A DNA stretch of 12,611 nucleotides, taken from positions 1-12,611 of the forward strand of contig JAWVEV010000046.1 of the NCBI GenBank assembly GCA_033856535.1, in the 5' to 3' direction. Below, piece by piece: positions 1 through 6,234 of this stretch. A program made the translations under genes and the position numbers. The notes beneath the pieces were generated by a model, which was not told the origin of the DNA, made no database searches, and was given only the letters and a program-made list of their open reading frames with translations. The first letter of the stretch is position 1; every line of letters begins with the position of its first letter. The DNA is from JAWVEV01 sp033856535. Lineage in GTDB: Bacteria; Actinomycetota; Thermoleophilia; Miltoncostaeales; Miltoncostaeaceae.

Positions 1-131
1 GAGTCGACGGTGAGTAGCCCGCGAGGTCGTGAGACGGATGCTGCCCGAGACCCCGGCTGCCGACAGGCCGTGCTGAGGGCGCCGCCCTGGCGGTGAGCCA
101 CGTCGACACGCCGCCGGACTCGGCATGACGA
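1..131. other. Non-coding window edge, nothing recognised
   Basis: This stretch lies downstream of the minus-strand HATPase gene that stops at 132. I see no coding frame with convincing composition, no RNA gene and no clear terminator hairpin with a T tract. It may hold the end of a neighbour outside the window. Confidence 0.4.
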
Positions 132-590
132 TCAGGAGGCGCCGTGACTCCGGGTCCTGCGGGACGATGGATCGGCCGGGTCTCGCCGGTCGATCTCGGC
201 CCACACCTCCCAGCGGCCGTCGGCGGTGCGCCCGGCCCCCCAGCGGCGCGCGAGCCGATCGACGATCGGCAGGCCCCGGCCTCCGACCGGTGAGCCTGAG
301 CGAGGCAGCGGCGGCGGCGGCGCGAACCCGGGGCCTGGGTCGCAGACCTCGATCCGCAACCCCCCCGGTCGCAGGCGCGCCCTTACCCCGAGCCAGCGGG
401 TTGGGTCGCTTCCGCCGTGACGCACGCCGTTGGTGACGAGCTCGCTGACCACCAGTTGCGCGTCTTCCAGAAGCTCGTCGGGCACGTGGTCCTCGGCCAG
501 GGCCCGCCGGGCGATCGCCGGAGCGTCCGGGCCGGCCCGCAGTCGCAGATCCACTCCTCGCCGACGATTCGGCTTGGCGGTCTTTCTCAC
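132..590 (-). CDS. RsbW-like ATP-binding anti-sigma factor (HATPase_c)
   Basis: A 152-residue protein of the GHKL/HATPase_c_2 type, like RsbW and SpoIIAB: small cytoplasmic serine kinases that bind a sigma factor and phosphorylate a STAS antagonist. The N-box is ELVTNGVRH (Glu50, Asn54, His58), the G1 box is DPGPG (Asp84 to Gly88) and the G2 box is GGRGLPIVD (103-111). All ATP-site motifs are present. The reading frame stays open far upstream to 1211, but that part is antisense to the STAS gene. I therefore chose the GTG at 590, about 13 residues before the first predicted strand; GTG at 554 is an alternative. No good Shine-Dalgarno is seen. Residues 136-152 look disordered. The gene is divergent from the STAS gene, 93 bp apart, which fits a partner pair. 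The family is clear; the sigma target is unknown. Confidence 0.85.
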   Translation of the reverse strand: MRKTAKPNRRRGVDLRLRAGPDAPAIARRALAEDHVPDELLEDAQLVVSELVTNGVRHGGSDPTRWLGVRARLRPGGLRIEVCDPGPGFAPPPPLPRSGSPVGGRGLPIVDRLARRWGAGRTADGRWEVWAEIDRRDPADPSSRRTRSHGAS

Positions 591-683
591 CCTCGTTGGC
601 TGTACATGGTCCTCGCGGAATAGGGTCCGTCCACGGCGCCGATCGCCTGGGGCGACCGCACTTGGCCCGAGGGCGTCCCGACC

Positions 684-1043
684 TTGTCCGCATCCCACGA
701 GCAGGGCGAGTTCAAACCCGACGAACCCTTCAGGGTCACGGGTCCCGAGGAGCACGGGTCGATGCTGGTCCTCCGGTTGGAGGGCGAGTTCGACCTCGCC
801 GCCGTGCCCGCCTTCCAGGCGGCGACCGAGGGGCTGACCGGTTCGAGCGTCGTCCTCGACCTGCGGCCGCTCTCCTTTATCGACTCGAGCGGACTTGCCG
901 CGCTCGTAAGGCTGCACCTCCGGCTCGAAGGAGCCGGAGGCCACCTGGAGTGCGTCGTGCCGCCGGAGGGCGCAGTACGTCGAGCTTTCGAGCTGGCGAT
1001 GCTCGATGACACCCTCACGATCTGCGGTGAACTGCCTGATTAG
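684..1043 (+). CDS. STAS-domain anti-sigma factor antagonist
   Basis: A 119-residue cytoplasmic protein made almost entirely of one STAS domain (about 16-115), as in SpoIIAA and RsbV. The hallmark FIDSSGL loop is at residues 65-71; in the family a serine of this DSSG motif is phosphorylated by the partner HATPase kinase, and the unphosphorylated form frees the sigma factor. The TTG start at 684 is preceded by GAGGG at 669-673 (10 nt away) and leaves a short charged N-terminus before the first strand. An ATG at 762 would cut off the first strand. The gene is divergent from the RsbW-like gene, so this is probably its antagonist. It could equally answer to the broken second HATPase at 3712-4136. 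No sigma factor or PP2C phosphatase gene is visible. Confidence 0.88.
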   Translation: MSASHEQGEFKPDEPFRVTGPEEHGSMLVLRLEGEFDLAAVPAFQAATEGLTGSSVVLDLRPLSFIDSSGLAALVRLHLRLEGAGGHLECVVPPEGAVRRAFELAMLDDTLTICGELPD

Positions 1044-1425
1044 CGGACGCCCCGGCGCTGCGACCTGCGGCCCGAGGCCTTCGCCGAGGTGGAGACGACG
1101 CACCTTGCGGCGCAGGTCTGGATAGCCCCGGGCGGTGTCGCGGGAGCGTGAGATCGACTCCGGCGGTTGCCTCATCGGATCCGTGCAGCACGCGCCCAGC
1201 GCGCCAATCACGATGAACGCGACCCGCGTGTCCGGGCGTCAGCCCCTGCAGGACGCGGTACTTCCCGCCGGGTGCGGCGAAGGCGCAGCAAGGGAGCGGC
1301 GGCGCAAATCTGCCGGACGGCTGCCCACCTCCGTCTCACCCCAGGACGTTCAGCCGTCGCCGGCCGCGCCGCCGCGCTCACCACCTTCCCCCAGGTCCCG
1401 CGAAGGGCCGCTGGCCAGGCCGCCC
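1044..1425. other. Convergent intergenic region with inverted repeats, no gene seen
   Basis: About 380 bp between the STAS stop and the stop of the LPxTG gene. Open frames exist here, but their products are rich in Arg, Pro and Ser with no domain pattern, as expected of chance frames at this GC content. One inverted repeat is visible: GACGGCTG at 1316-1323 pairs with CAGCCGTC at 1351-1358 around a 27-nt loop. It has no T tract, so I do not call it a terminator. Confidence 0.45.
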
Positions 1426-1439
1426 CTAGCGGGCGGCCT
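1417..1439. terminator. Hairpin at the 3' end of the LPxTG gene
   Basis: AGGCCGCCC at 1417-1425 and GGGCGGCCT at 1431-1439 form a perfect 9-bp stem with a 5-nt loop. The TAG stop of the minus-strand LPxTG gene (1428-1426) lies in the loop, so the last three sense codons are part of the stem. There is no T run on either side, so it is not a canonical Rho-independent terminator. It may act as a 3' stability or weak bidirectional termination structure between convergent genes. Confidence 0.4.
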
Positions 1440-1986
1440 TCCGGAGCGAGATGCCGACGCCGGCCGCGGTGGCGGCCGCCGCGAGGATGATGATCAGGTC
1501 AAGGCCAGTGACGGGAAGCGTGCCGGACCTGCCGGCGGCCGGCGCCGGGCCGGATTCGGAGGCCACCTCGCCCACCGGGATCGACCCGCCAGGAGCCGGC
1601 GAACGCGGGTTGGCGGCGACGGTCCCGTCACCCGGTGCCGGAGCGCACTCCTCGGCGCCCGCCGCCGTGCCCACGCCTGAGCCGGACCCCGTCCCTGGCG
1701 TCGCACCGCCCGCCGGGATGCACGGGTAGGAGGTCGGGACCGGCTCGCCGGTGCCGGCGACCAGCGGGCCCGGAGGCGTCGTCCCGGGGCCCTGGATCGT
1801 CCGGGGCGTGAACGGCCCGGGCAGCTGCACCTCACCCGCCGGCGGAACCGGCAGATTGGGCAGGGGCGAGGGCGTCAGGCCCGTCTCGGGCGCCTCGTAG
1901 ACCTGCTGGGCCGAGGTGGCGCCGAGCGCCGGTGTGGCCGCGACGAACAGGAGGGCCGCGATGGCGACGAGCCAGGGCACCCTCAT
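1426..1986 (-). CDS. LPxTG-anchored Pro/Gly-rich surface protein
   Basis: A 186-residue secreted protein. Residues 1-22 are a signal peptide with a hydrophobic core ending in ALG. The middle (about 25-150) is low-complexity Pro, Gly, Ala, Thr and Ser with two or three cysteines and no recognisable domain. The end is a textbook cell-wall sorting signal: LPVTG at 156-160, a hydrophobic stretch, then a basic tail with RK. A sortase would cleave between Thr and Gly and join the protein to peptidoglycan. I chose the ATG at 1986; a GTG at 2019 would add 11 residues and has GGTGA just upstream, so the start is uncertain. No sortase gene is in the window. It follows the MarR gene on the same strand after about 106-140 bp. 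Function beyond wall attachment is unknown. Confidence 0.75.
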   Translation of the reverse strand: MRVPWLVAIAALLFVAATPALGATSAQQVYEAPETGLTPSPLPNLPVPPAGEVQLPGPFTPRTIQGPGTTPPGPLVAGTGEPVPTSYPCIPAGGATPGTGSGSGVGTAAGAEECAPAPGDGTVAANPRSPAPGGSIPVGEVASESGPAPAAGRSGTLPVTGLDLIIILAAAATAAGVGISLRKAAR

Positions 1987-2029
1987 CGTGACGCGGGGGG
2001 GGACGAGGGTCGGAATCACGCTTCACCAT

Positions 2030-2075
2030 CCGGAATCTGTGGGAGGAATGCTGGCCGGTCCATGCGCCATTCCGG
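2030..2075. promoter_or_regulatory. Inverted repeats upstream of the LPxTG gene
   Basis: CCGGAAT at 2030-2036 and ATTCCGG at 2069-2075 form a 7-bp inverted repeat. Nested inside, GGAATG at 2045-2050 can pair with CATTCC at 2068-2073. The gap between the MarR gene and the LPxTG gene is less GC-rich than its surroundings, which fits a control region. Whether this is an operator (for example for the adjacent MarR protein), an RNA hairpin or a weak MarR terminator cannot be told from sequence. Confidence 0.3.
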
Positions 2076-2125
2076 CGATCACGAAACCTGAAGAACCATC
2101 ACTTCATCGAAAGCCGACGAACTCT

Positions 2126-2785
2126 TTACCTCGCCAGGTGCAGGGGGTTGGGCCGAGGTACTCGAGGCTCGCCCTTGGCGCGGCCCTGTCGATCGCCATC
2201 ACCGGGAGCCCTACGCTCGACATCGGCGGCTTCGGAGCTCCGCTCGGTGCCGAGCCGGGTGAGGAGCTCCTCGAGCCGCTCGCGCTCCCGCGACAGGACG
2301 GCCGAGGTGGCGGCGAGGCGCCGGGCGGCCTCGGGCGTGAGGCGCAGGTGGCTCACCCGGGCATCGTCGTCGTCGGCCTCCCGGCGGATCAGGCCGACCC
2401 GCTCGGCGCGCCCCACCAGCTCGGTCACCGTCCTCTGCGCGAGCTGGAGTCGCTCGGCGAGCGCGGGCACGGTGGAGCGCTCGCTGCCGTCGGAGGCGCC
2501 CTTGATCATCAGCAGGAGGGCGTGGCGCTGGGGAGTGAGGCCGTGCCGGCGAGCGACGTCCTCGGTGCGTCGTTGGAACAGGCGGATGGCGGCGCGCAGG
2601 TCGGCCGCGGCCTGGTAGTCCTGCAGGCTCGTGACCCTGTGGAGATCGGTCGGGACGGGGGCGCGCCGGCCGGCCGGGGAGCGCTCTGCGGTGGTCCCGT
2701 GGTCTCCCTGGAGGATGGCGCGGGCGCCCTTGACCCGATCCGATGCGGGATGCTCCGGCTGCTCGCGGGGGCGAAGGCTCCTCAA
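2126..2785 (-). CDS. MarR-family transcriptional regulator
   Basis: A DNA-binding protein with the MarR winged-helix fold. The core starts near DYQAAADLRAAIRLFQ (helix 1), followed by the LTPQRHALLLMI helix. The recognition region LAERLQLAQRTVTELVGRAE is near residues 109-129, then comes a wing with Asp-Asp-Asp-Ala-Arg, and a long dimerisation helix. MarR proteins bind palindromic operators as dimers and usually release on ligand binding. The start is uncertain. No ATG or GTG lies close to the domain. The TTG at 2785 overlaps the stop of the upstream gene (TTGA), suggesting coupled translation, and gives 219 residues with an unusual N-terminal extension of about 50. A CTG closer to the domain would give the usual length of roughly 150-165. 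The last 40 residues are charged and look disordered. Targets are unknown. Confidence 0.8.
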   Translation of the reverse strand: MRSLRPREQPEHPASDRVKGARAILQGDHGTTAERSPAGRRAPVPTDLHRVTSLQDYQAAADLRAAIRLFQRRTEDVARRHGLTPQRHALLLMIKGASDGSERSTVPALAERLQLAQRTVTELVGRAERVGLIRREADDDDARVSHLRLTPEAARRLAATSAVLSRERERLEELLTRLGTERSSEAADVERRAPGDGDRQGRAKGEPRVPRPNPLHLAR

Positions 2786-3246
2786 TGCGCGTTGCCCGAG
2801 GACGACCGGGCCGGCGAGGCGCCCGCACGCGAGCCCTCCGGCCGGGGGGGAGGCCACCCGCCCCGCGCCTCGGCGGGGAGAGCCGGCTCGCTGCGGGCGG
2901 CCGGCGCCGCCGGGGGCCGCCCCTCGCTGCGCACGCGCACCTCCCGGTGCGCCGAGATGACGTCGCCGACGGCCGAGAACGGCAGCTCCCAGGTGTCGGA
3001 GCTCCAGAGGCCGCGAAGGCCGTGGGGGCGCATGATGAGCGCGCGCGGCCAGCGGTCGTCGATGCCGTAGCTGAGCCCCGCGACGCGCCCGATCGGCTCG
3101 CCGCGCGGGCCCCGGACCAGGTACCCGTGAGCCTCGGCGAGGAGGCGGCCCACCTGCTGAGCGCGCTGCTCGAAGGCCCGCACGTCGCCGGCCGCCGCCC
3201 GCCGACGCGCCTCCGTCGCCTCGTCCCCCTGCCGGAACCTGCCCAT
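2782..3246 (-). CDS. PRC-barrel-like protein of unknown function
   Basis: A 154-residue cytoplasmic protein with no signal peptide. Residues about 1-45 look helical and charged. Residues 45-115 resemble a PRC-barrel: a GEPIGRVAGL strand-turn, then a WELPFSAVGDVISAHREV pattern typical of barrel closure. The C-terminal 40 residues are Pro, Ala and Arg-rich and probably disordered. PRC-barrels occur in RNA-processing and photosynthetic proteins and in many stress proteins of unknown role, so no function is assigned. The ATG at 3246 has an excellent Shine-Dalgarno: GGAGG at 3257-3253 with a 6-nt spacer, one of the strongest in the window. Its TGA overlaps the likely TTG start of the MarR gene, which suggests one operon. 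Confidence 0.6.
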   Translation of the reverse strand: MGRFRQGDEATEARRRAAAGDVRAFEQRAQQVGRLLAEAHGYLVRGPRGEPIGRVAGLSYGIDDRWPRALIMRPHGLRGLWSSDTWELPFSAVGDVISAHREVRVRSEGRPPAAPAARSEPALPAEARGGWPPPRPEGSRAGASPARSSSGNAH

Positions 3247-3711
3247 GGCGCGCCTCCGCTGGTCGGAGGCCGCCGAGGTCTGGGGCGGCTTGTCTGGCTC
3301 TTACCGGCGCCCCGGATGGGTCGGCGCCGCCTCGACATTCGTCGAGGCCATGACCCTAGAGCAGATGGAATCGGGCTGTCGAGGGCATCCCGGGCGGCCC
3401 CGTGGGCGGCGCGGTCAGACGCCGAAGAAAAGGGCGCCGACCTGAGTTCGGTGTCCGCTCCTTCAGCGAACCCACCCCCTTGCCACGCGATCGCTTGTGC
3501 CTCATCGGCCACAGGGCGAATGTCCCCTGTCTCGCGGAGCGCGCCTCACCTCAGGACGCGCTGCCGATCATCGCGCGCTGCTCGCTGTCGGTCTCGATCT
3601 TTCGCTGCTGGCGGCGCTCGGCAGCCTCAGGTTGCTTTCGCCGCGTTCCCGGCGTGCCTCACATGGCCTTGTCGCCGGCCGCCGGTGGGACAACCCCGGC
3701 GGCGGCCAGGC
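3247..3711. other. Intergenic region with two hairpins, no gene seen
   Basis: About 465 bp between the broken HATPase gene and the PRC-barrel-like gene. Open frames here lack domain patterns and believable composition. Two inverted repeats are visible: CGGCGCC at 3305-3311 with GGCGCCG at 3323-3329 (7 bp, 11-nt loop), and ACAGGG at 3511-3516 with CCCTGT at 3525-3530 (6 bp, 8-nt loop). The first lies about 60 bp upstream of the PRC-barrel-like start and could be an operator or leader hairpin. Confidence 0.4.
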
Positions 3712-4136
3712 TCAGGCCTCGAGACCCCCGGGCTTGCCGAGCTCGGGCGGCTCGGGCTCGTCGGGCGCCCCCGCCCGAGAGATCTCGAACCAGACGTGGG
3801 TGGTGCCTTCGTGAACGCCCCAGCGGTCGGAGATCTGAGCGACGATGTGCAACCCCCGGCCGCCGACCTGCGCGACGCCGACGTCGCGGATCTCGTGCTC
3901 GAGCCGGTTCCCTCGTCGACGACCTCGCCGCGCACGCTGTGGCCGTTGACGCGCATCGCCAACGTGATGCGCCCCTTGCCATGCAGCACGGCATTGGCCA
4001 CGAGCTCGCTGACAGCCAGCAGGGCGTCATTCAGGATCTCGGGATCGAGCACGCCCTGCAGCCGACGCCGGACCGCCTGCCGCGCCGTCGTAACCCCCGC
4101 CGGATCCCGCACCACCTCAAGCAAGAACTCCACCAC
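3712..4136 (-). pseudogene. Frameshifted RsbW-like HATPase gene
   Basis: A second gene of the RsbW/HATPase_c_2 type, broken by a single missing base. From the GTG at 4136 the frame reads through the N-box (LLAVSELVANAVLHG) to the G1 box VVDEGTG. It then loses sense near 3899-3906. The next frame continues exactly where the family should go: EHEIRDVGVAQVGGRGLHIV (G2 box), then a WG pair, HVWFEIS, and a stop at 3712. Adding one base after GGCTC restores DEGTGFEHEIRD. The total of 425 bp is two more than a multiple of three, as one deletion predicts. Both halves keep strong GC3 bias, so the lesion is recent or is a sequencing error. If real, the protein loses its G2 box and should not bind ATP. 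GTG 4133 is an alternative start. Confidence 0.75.
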
Positions 4137-4375
4137 AGGGCACGCGGCCTGGTCGACCTGGCGATGATCGCGGCGCAGATTCCAGACATCAGTGCGGCGC
4201 AGCTGCGCGGCCACGTCGCGTCGGAGCAAGGGCGGCGGTCCCCCCGAGCGGGTCGACCACGCGCCTGTAGCCTCTTCAACGCCCTGGAACTTGACCGAGA
4301 CCTTGCGGAGACGTTGCGGGGACCGGCATCGCCGCCGAGAACCCGCATGGCAAGAGGGGATCAGCGTTCTCACGG

Positions 4376-4423
4376 ACACGACTGAAAATCGTGGTGTCCC
4401 CAGTTCGAATCTGGGTCCCGCCA
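4376..4423 (+). tRNA. Truncated tRNA-Phe (GAA) 3' part, possible attachment site
   Basis: The anticodon arm is CACGA (4377-4381), loop CTGAAAA with anticodon GAA at 4384-4386, and TCGTG (4389-4393). A 5-nt variable loop follows, then a perfect T arm: CCCAG, TTCGAAT, CTGGG (4399-4415). Next comes the acceptor 3' strand TCCCGCC (4416-4422) and the discriminator A. The 5' half is missing: no GGCGGGA acceptor strand and no D arm with GGTAGAGC lie upstream. The nearest candidate, GGCAAGA about 50 nt upstream, mismatches at two of seven positions and is not followed by a D arm. An intact 3' half from the anticodon stem onward with a foreign 5' side is what integration at a tRNA gene leaves at the distal end. 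It is unlikely to be functional. Confidence 0.75.
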
Positions 4424-4428
4424 TCCCT

Positions 4429-4463
4429 CGGCAAGCCCTGATCCCGGGGCTTGCCGCGTCTTT
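4429..4463 (+). terminator. Rho-independent terminator after the tRNA-Phe fragment
   Basis: CGGCAAGCCC at 4429-4438 pairs perfectly with GGGCTTGCCG at 4447-4456: a 10-bp stem with an 8-nt loop, followed by CGTCTTT. It sits 5 nt after the discriminator base, the usual place for a tRNA terminator. Its survival supports the idea that the 3' part and downstream flank of the original tRNA gene are intact and only the 5' side was replaced. Confidence 0.7.
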
Positions 4464-4509
4464 GAGCTCCGCCGCTCCTCTCGCCGGCAGCCCGCTGGAC
4501 CGCTGACGC

Positions 4510-5664
4510 ATGCGGGTCCTGTTCACGACGACGCCCGGACCCGGCCACATCCATCCGATGGTGCCGCTCGCGACGGCGTTCGTGCGGGCCGGCCACGACC
4601 TGGCGTGGGTCGTCGCGGACGAGGTGCGCCCCAAGCTCGTGCGCGAGGGATTCGAAGCCTTCGCGGGCGGTCGCGGAAACGTCACGTTCGCCGAGGTCGA
4701 GGAGCGGTTCCCGAGCCGGGGTCGGGCGGGCGAGGAGCTCCTCGAGGCGATTTTCGCCGGGTTCTTCGGCGGCATCCGCGCCGAGGCGATGATCGAGGAC
4801 CTGCTGCCCGTCGCGCGCCGATGGCGGCCCGCGCTGGTGGTCAACGACCAGGCGGAGCTCGCGGGCCCGATCGCCGCCGCCGCGCTCGGCATCCCGAACG
4901 TGACCCACTCGCACGGGAGCGCGCTCCCGCGCGGGCTGCTCGACGCCGCGAGCGCGGTCGCGGCGCCGCTGTGGCGCGGCCGGGGGCTCGAGCCGCGCCC
5001 GTTCGCCGGCACCTACGAGCACCTCTACCTCGACATCTACCCGCCGAGCCTGCAGACGGCGGACATGAGCCACATCCCCGCCGTCCAGCCGCTGCGGCCC
5101 GTCGCCTTCGCGACCGCCGGGGAGGGCGACGGCGATTGGCGCGGCGAGGACCGCGATCGCCCGCTCGTCTACGTCACGTTCGGGACGGTCTTCAACCGCG
5201 ACACCGCGCTGATCGGGACCGTCGTCGAGGCGCTGCGGGAGCTTCCCGTCGACGTCGTCGTCACGCTGGGACCCCAGGGCGATCCCGGCGCGCTCGGCGA
5301 GCAGCCGGCGAACGTCCGGGTGGCCACGTACATCCCCCAGACCGAGCTCCTGCCGCGGTGCGCCGCCGTCGTGTCGCACGCCGGCTCGGGCACGTTCCTG
5401 GCGGCGATCGGGCACGGCCTGCCCCAGCTCCTGATCCCGCAGGGCGCGGACCAGTTCCTCAACGCCGAGGCCGGCGCGAAATCCGGCGTCGCCCTCGTGC
5501 TCCGGCCGGGCGAGGTCACCGTCGAGGGCGTGCGCGACGCCGCCCGGCGAGTGCTCGACGATCCGGCGTTCCGAGACGCGGCCGTCCGCGTGCGCGAGGA
5601 GATCGCGGCGATGCCCTCGCCGGAGGCGGTCGTGGACGAGCTCGCGCGGAGGTTCGGGGGCTGA
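4510..5664 (+). CDS. GT1-family glycosyltransferase (macrolide/UGT-like)
   Basis: A 384-residue cytoplasmic GT-B enzyme that would transfer a sugar from a nucleotide-sugar donor to a small lipophilic acceptor. The N-terminal domain opens with the family pattern TTPGPGHIHPMVPLATAF; His13 matches the catalytic base of GT1 enzymes. The C-terminal donor domain carries the signature around HAGSGTFLAAIGHGLPQLLI (from residue 290) followed by QGADQFLNA, which contacts the diphosphate and sugar. Length is normal for antibiotic-type GT1 enzymes such as the EryCIII group. The ATG at 4510 starts directly at the first strand, so the start is secure despite no clear Shine-Dalgarno. It stands alone after the tRNA terminator and is convergent with the cupin gene, 21 bp away. 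No polyketide or lipid genes are nearby, so the acceptor is unknown. Confidence 0.87.
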   Translation: MRVLFTTTPGPGHIHPMVPLATAFVRAGHDLAWVVADEVRPKLVREGFEAFAGGRGNVTFAEVEERFPSRGRAGEELLEAIFAGFFGGIRAEAMIEDLLPVARRWRPALVVNDQAELAGPIAAAALGIPNVTHSHGSALPRGLLDAASAVAAPLWRGRGLEPRPFAGTYEHLYLDIYPPSLQTADMSHIPAVQPLRPVAFATAGEGDGDWRGEDRDRPLVYVTFGTVFNRDTALIGTVVEALRELPVDVVVTLGPQGDPGALGEQPANVRVATYIPQTELLPRCAAVVSHAGSGTFLAAIGHGLPQLLIPQGADQFLNAEAGAKSGVALVLRPGEVTVEGVRDAARRVLDDPAFRDAAVRVREEIAAMPSPEAVVDELARRFGG

Positions 5665-5685
5665 CCGGCCGGGACGCCGGGGCGC

Positions 5686-6135
5686 TCAGTGAAGCGGCGG
5701 CCCGACCAGCTCGATGCCGTACTCCATCGCCGCCTTGGCGAGCGTCTCGGCCGCCTCCGGCGTCGGCGGGCCGCTCGGGGCGGGCAGGCCGTCCGTCTCG
5801 GCCGGGCGGCTGAACGCGCGCACGAAGCGCTCGAAGTCGCCGCCCGACGTGATCACGAGGCAGCGGCCGCGCTCGGACTCGATGCGGTAGGTGTGCGGGA
5901 TCCCCCGGGGCCCGAGCACCGTCTCGCCGGGGCCGGCGGTCACGTCACGGTCGCCGATGCGGAAGCGGAACTCGCCCTCCTGGACGTGCCAGATCTCGTC
6001 CTCGGCGTGGTGGACGTGCAACGGCGGCGAGTCCCCGCGCCGCATGAGGCTCTCGATGACCGAGACGCCGTCCTGGGAGTCGTCGTGACCGACGGCGACC
6101 GACACGAGCGTGTCGAGGAACCAGAGCTGCTGCAT
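5686..6135 (-). CDS. Cupin-domain protein
   Basis: A 149-residue single-domain cupin. Motif 1 is GDSPPLHVHHAEDEIWHVQEG, giving metal ligands His40, His42 and Glu47. Motif 2 is LGPRGIPHTYR with His81. A bound divalent metal is therefore likely. Single cupins include dioxygenases, isomerases and quercetinase-like enzymes; this one cannot be assigned a substrate. The C-terminus adds about 40 residues with a Pro-rich linker and a final helix (PEAAETLAKAAMEYGIEL), common in actinobacterial members. Two ATGs are in frame. The ATG at 6135 has AAGGGAG (6148-6142) at 6 nt, so I prefer it to 6141, which would sit on the ribosome site. The gene is divergent from a LysR regulator 99 bp away, the classic arrangement for a regulator and its target. 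Confidence 0.87.
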   Translation of the reverse strand: MQQLWFLDTLVSVAVGHDDSQDGVSVIESLMRRGDSPPLHVHHAEDEIWHVQEGEFRFRIGDRDVTAGPGETVLGPRGIPHTYRIESERGRCLVITSGGDFERFVRAFSRPAETDGLPAPSGPPTPEAAETLAKAAMEYGIELVGPPLH

Positions 6136-6199
6136 GACCATCTCCCTTGCGTGTGGCGGTGTCGTGCGGCAAGCATCGGACCGCAGTCCCATTCCTACA

Positions 6200-6224
6200 A
6201 GTCGCGTAGTGACTGATCTATATT
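6200..6224. promoter_or_regulatory. Candidate LysR operator and overlapping promoters
   Basis: The 99-bp gap between the cupin and LysR genes contains the dyad AGTC-N7-GACT at 6200-6214. This 15-bp symmetric element has the size of a LysR box, although it lacks the strict T-N11-A ends. Just beside it is the only AT-rich patch of the gap: TATATT at 6219-6224 on the plus strand, and TATAGA on the minus strand (6222-6217). Either could serve as a -10 element. From TATATT the LysR transcript would be almost leaderless, which fits the lack of a Shine-Dalgarno before its ATG. Confidence 0.4.
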
Positions 6225-6234
6225 CCTGCTCGGC

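Noticed and set aside
591..1211. N-terminal extension of the RsbW-like frame up to 1211
   Set aside because: This part is antisense to the STAS gene, has no domain pattern and would make the protein more than twice the normal length.
2211..3512. Minus-strand open frame of 433 codons over MarR and PRC-barrel genes
   Set aside because: It is very rich in Arg, Pro, Ser and Ala with no domain. Recognisable MarR and PRC-like sequences lie in other frames with suitable starts.
4137..4423. Minus-strand frame starting MAGPRFELGTPRFSVV
   Set aside because: The first residues are simply the antisense translation of the tRNA-Phe 3' part. I recall similar strings being annotated in many genomes as spurious proteins opposite tRNA genes.
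4346..4423. Full-length tRNA beginning at GGCAAGA
   Set aside because: Two of seven acceptor pairs fail and no D arm or conserved GG of the D loop is present, so I keep it as a 3' fragment.
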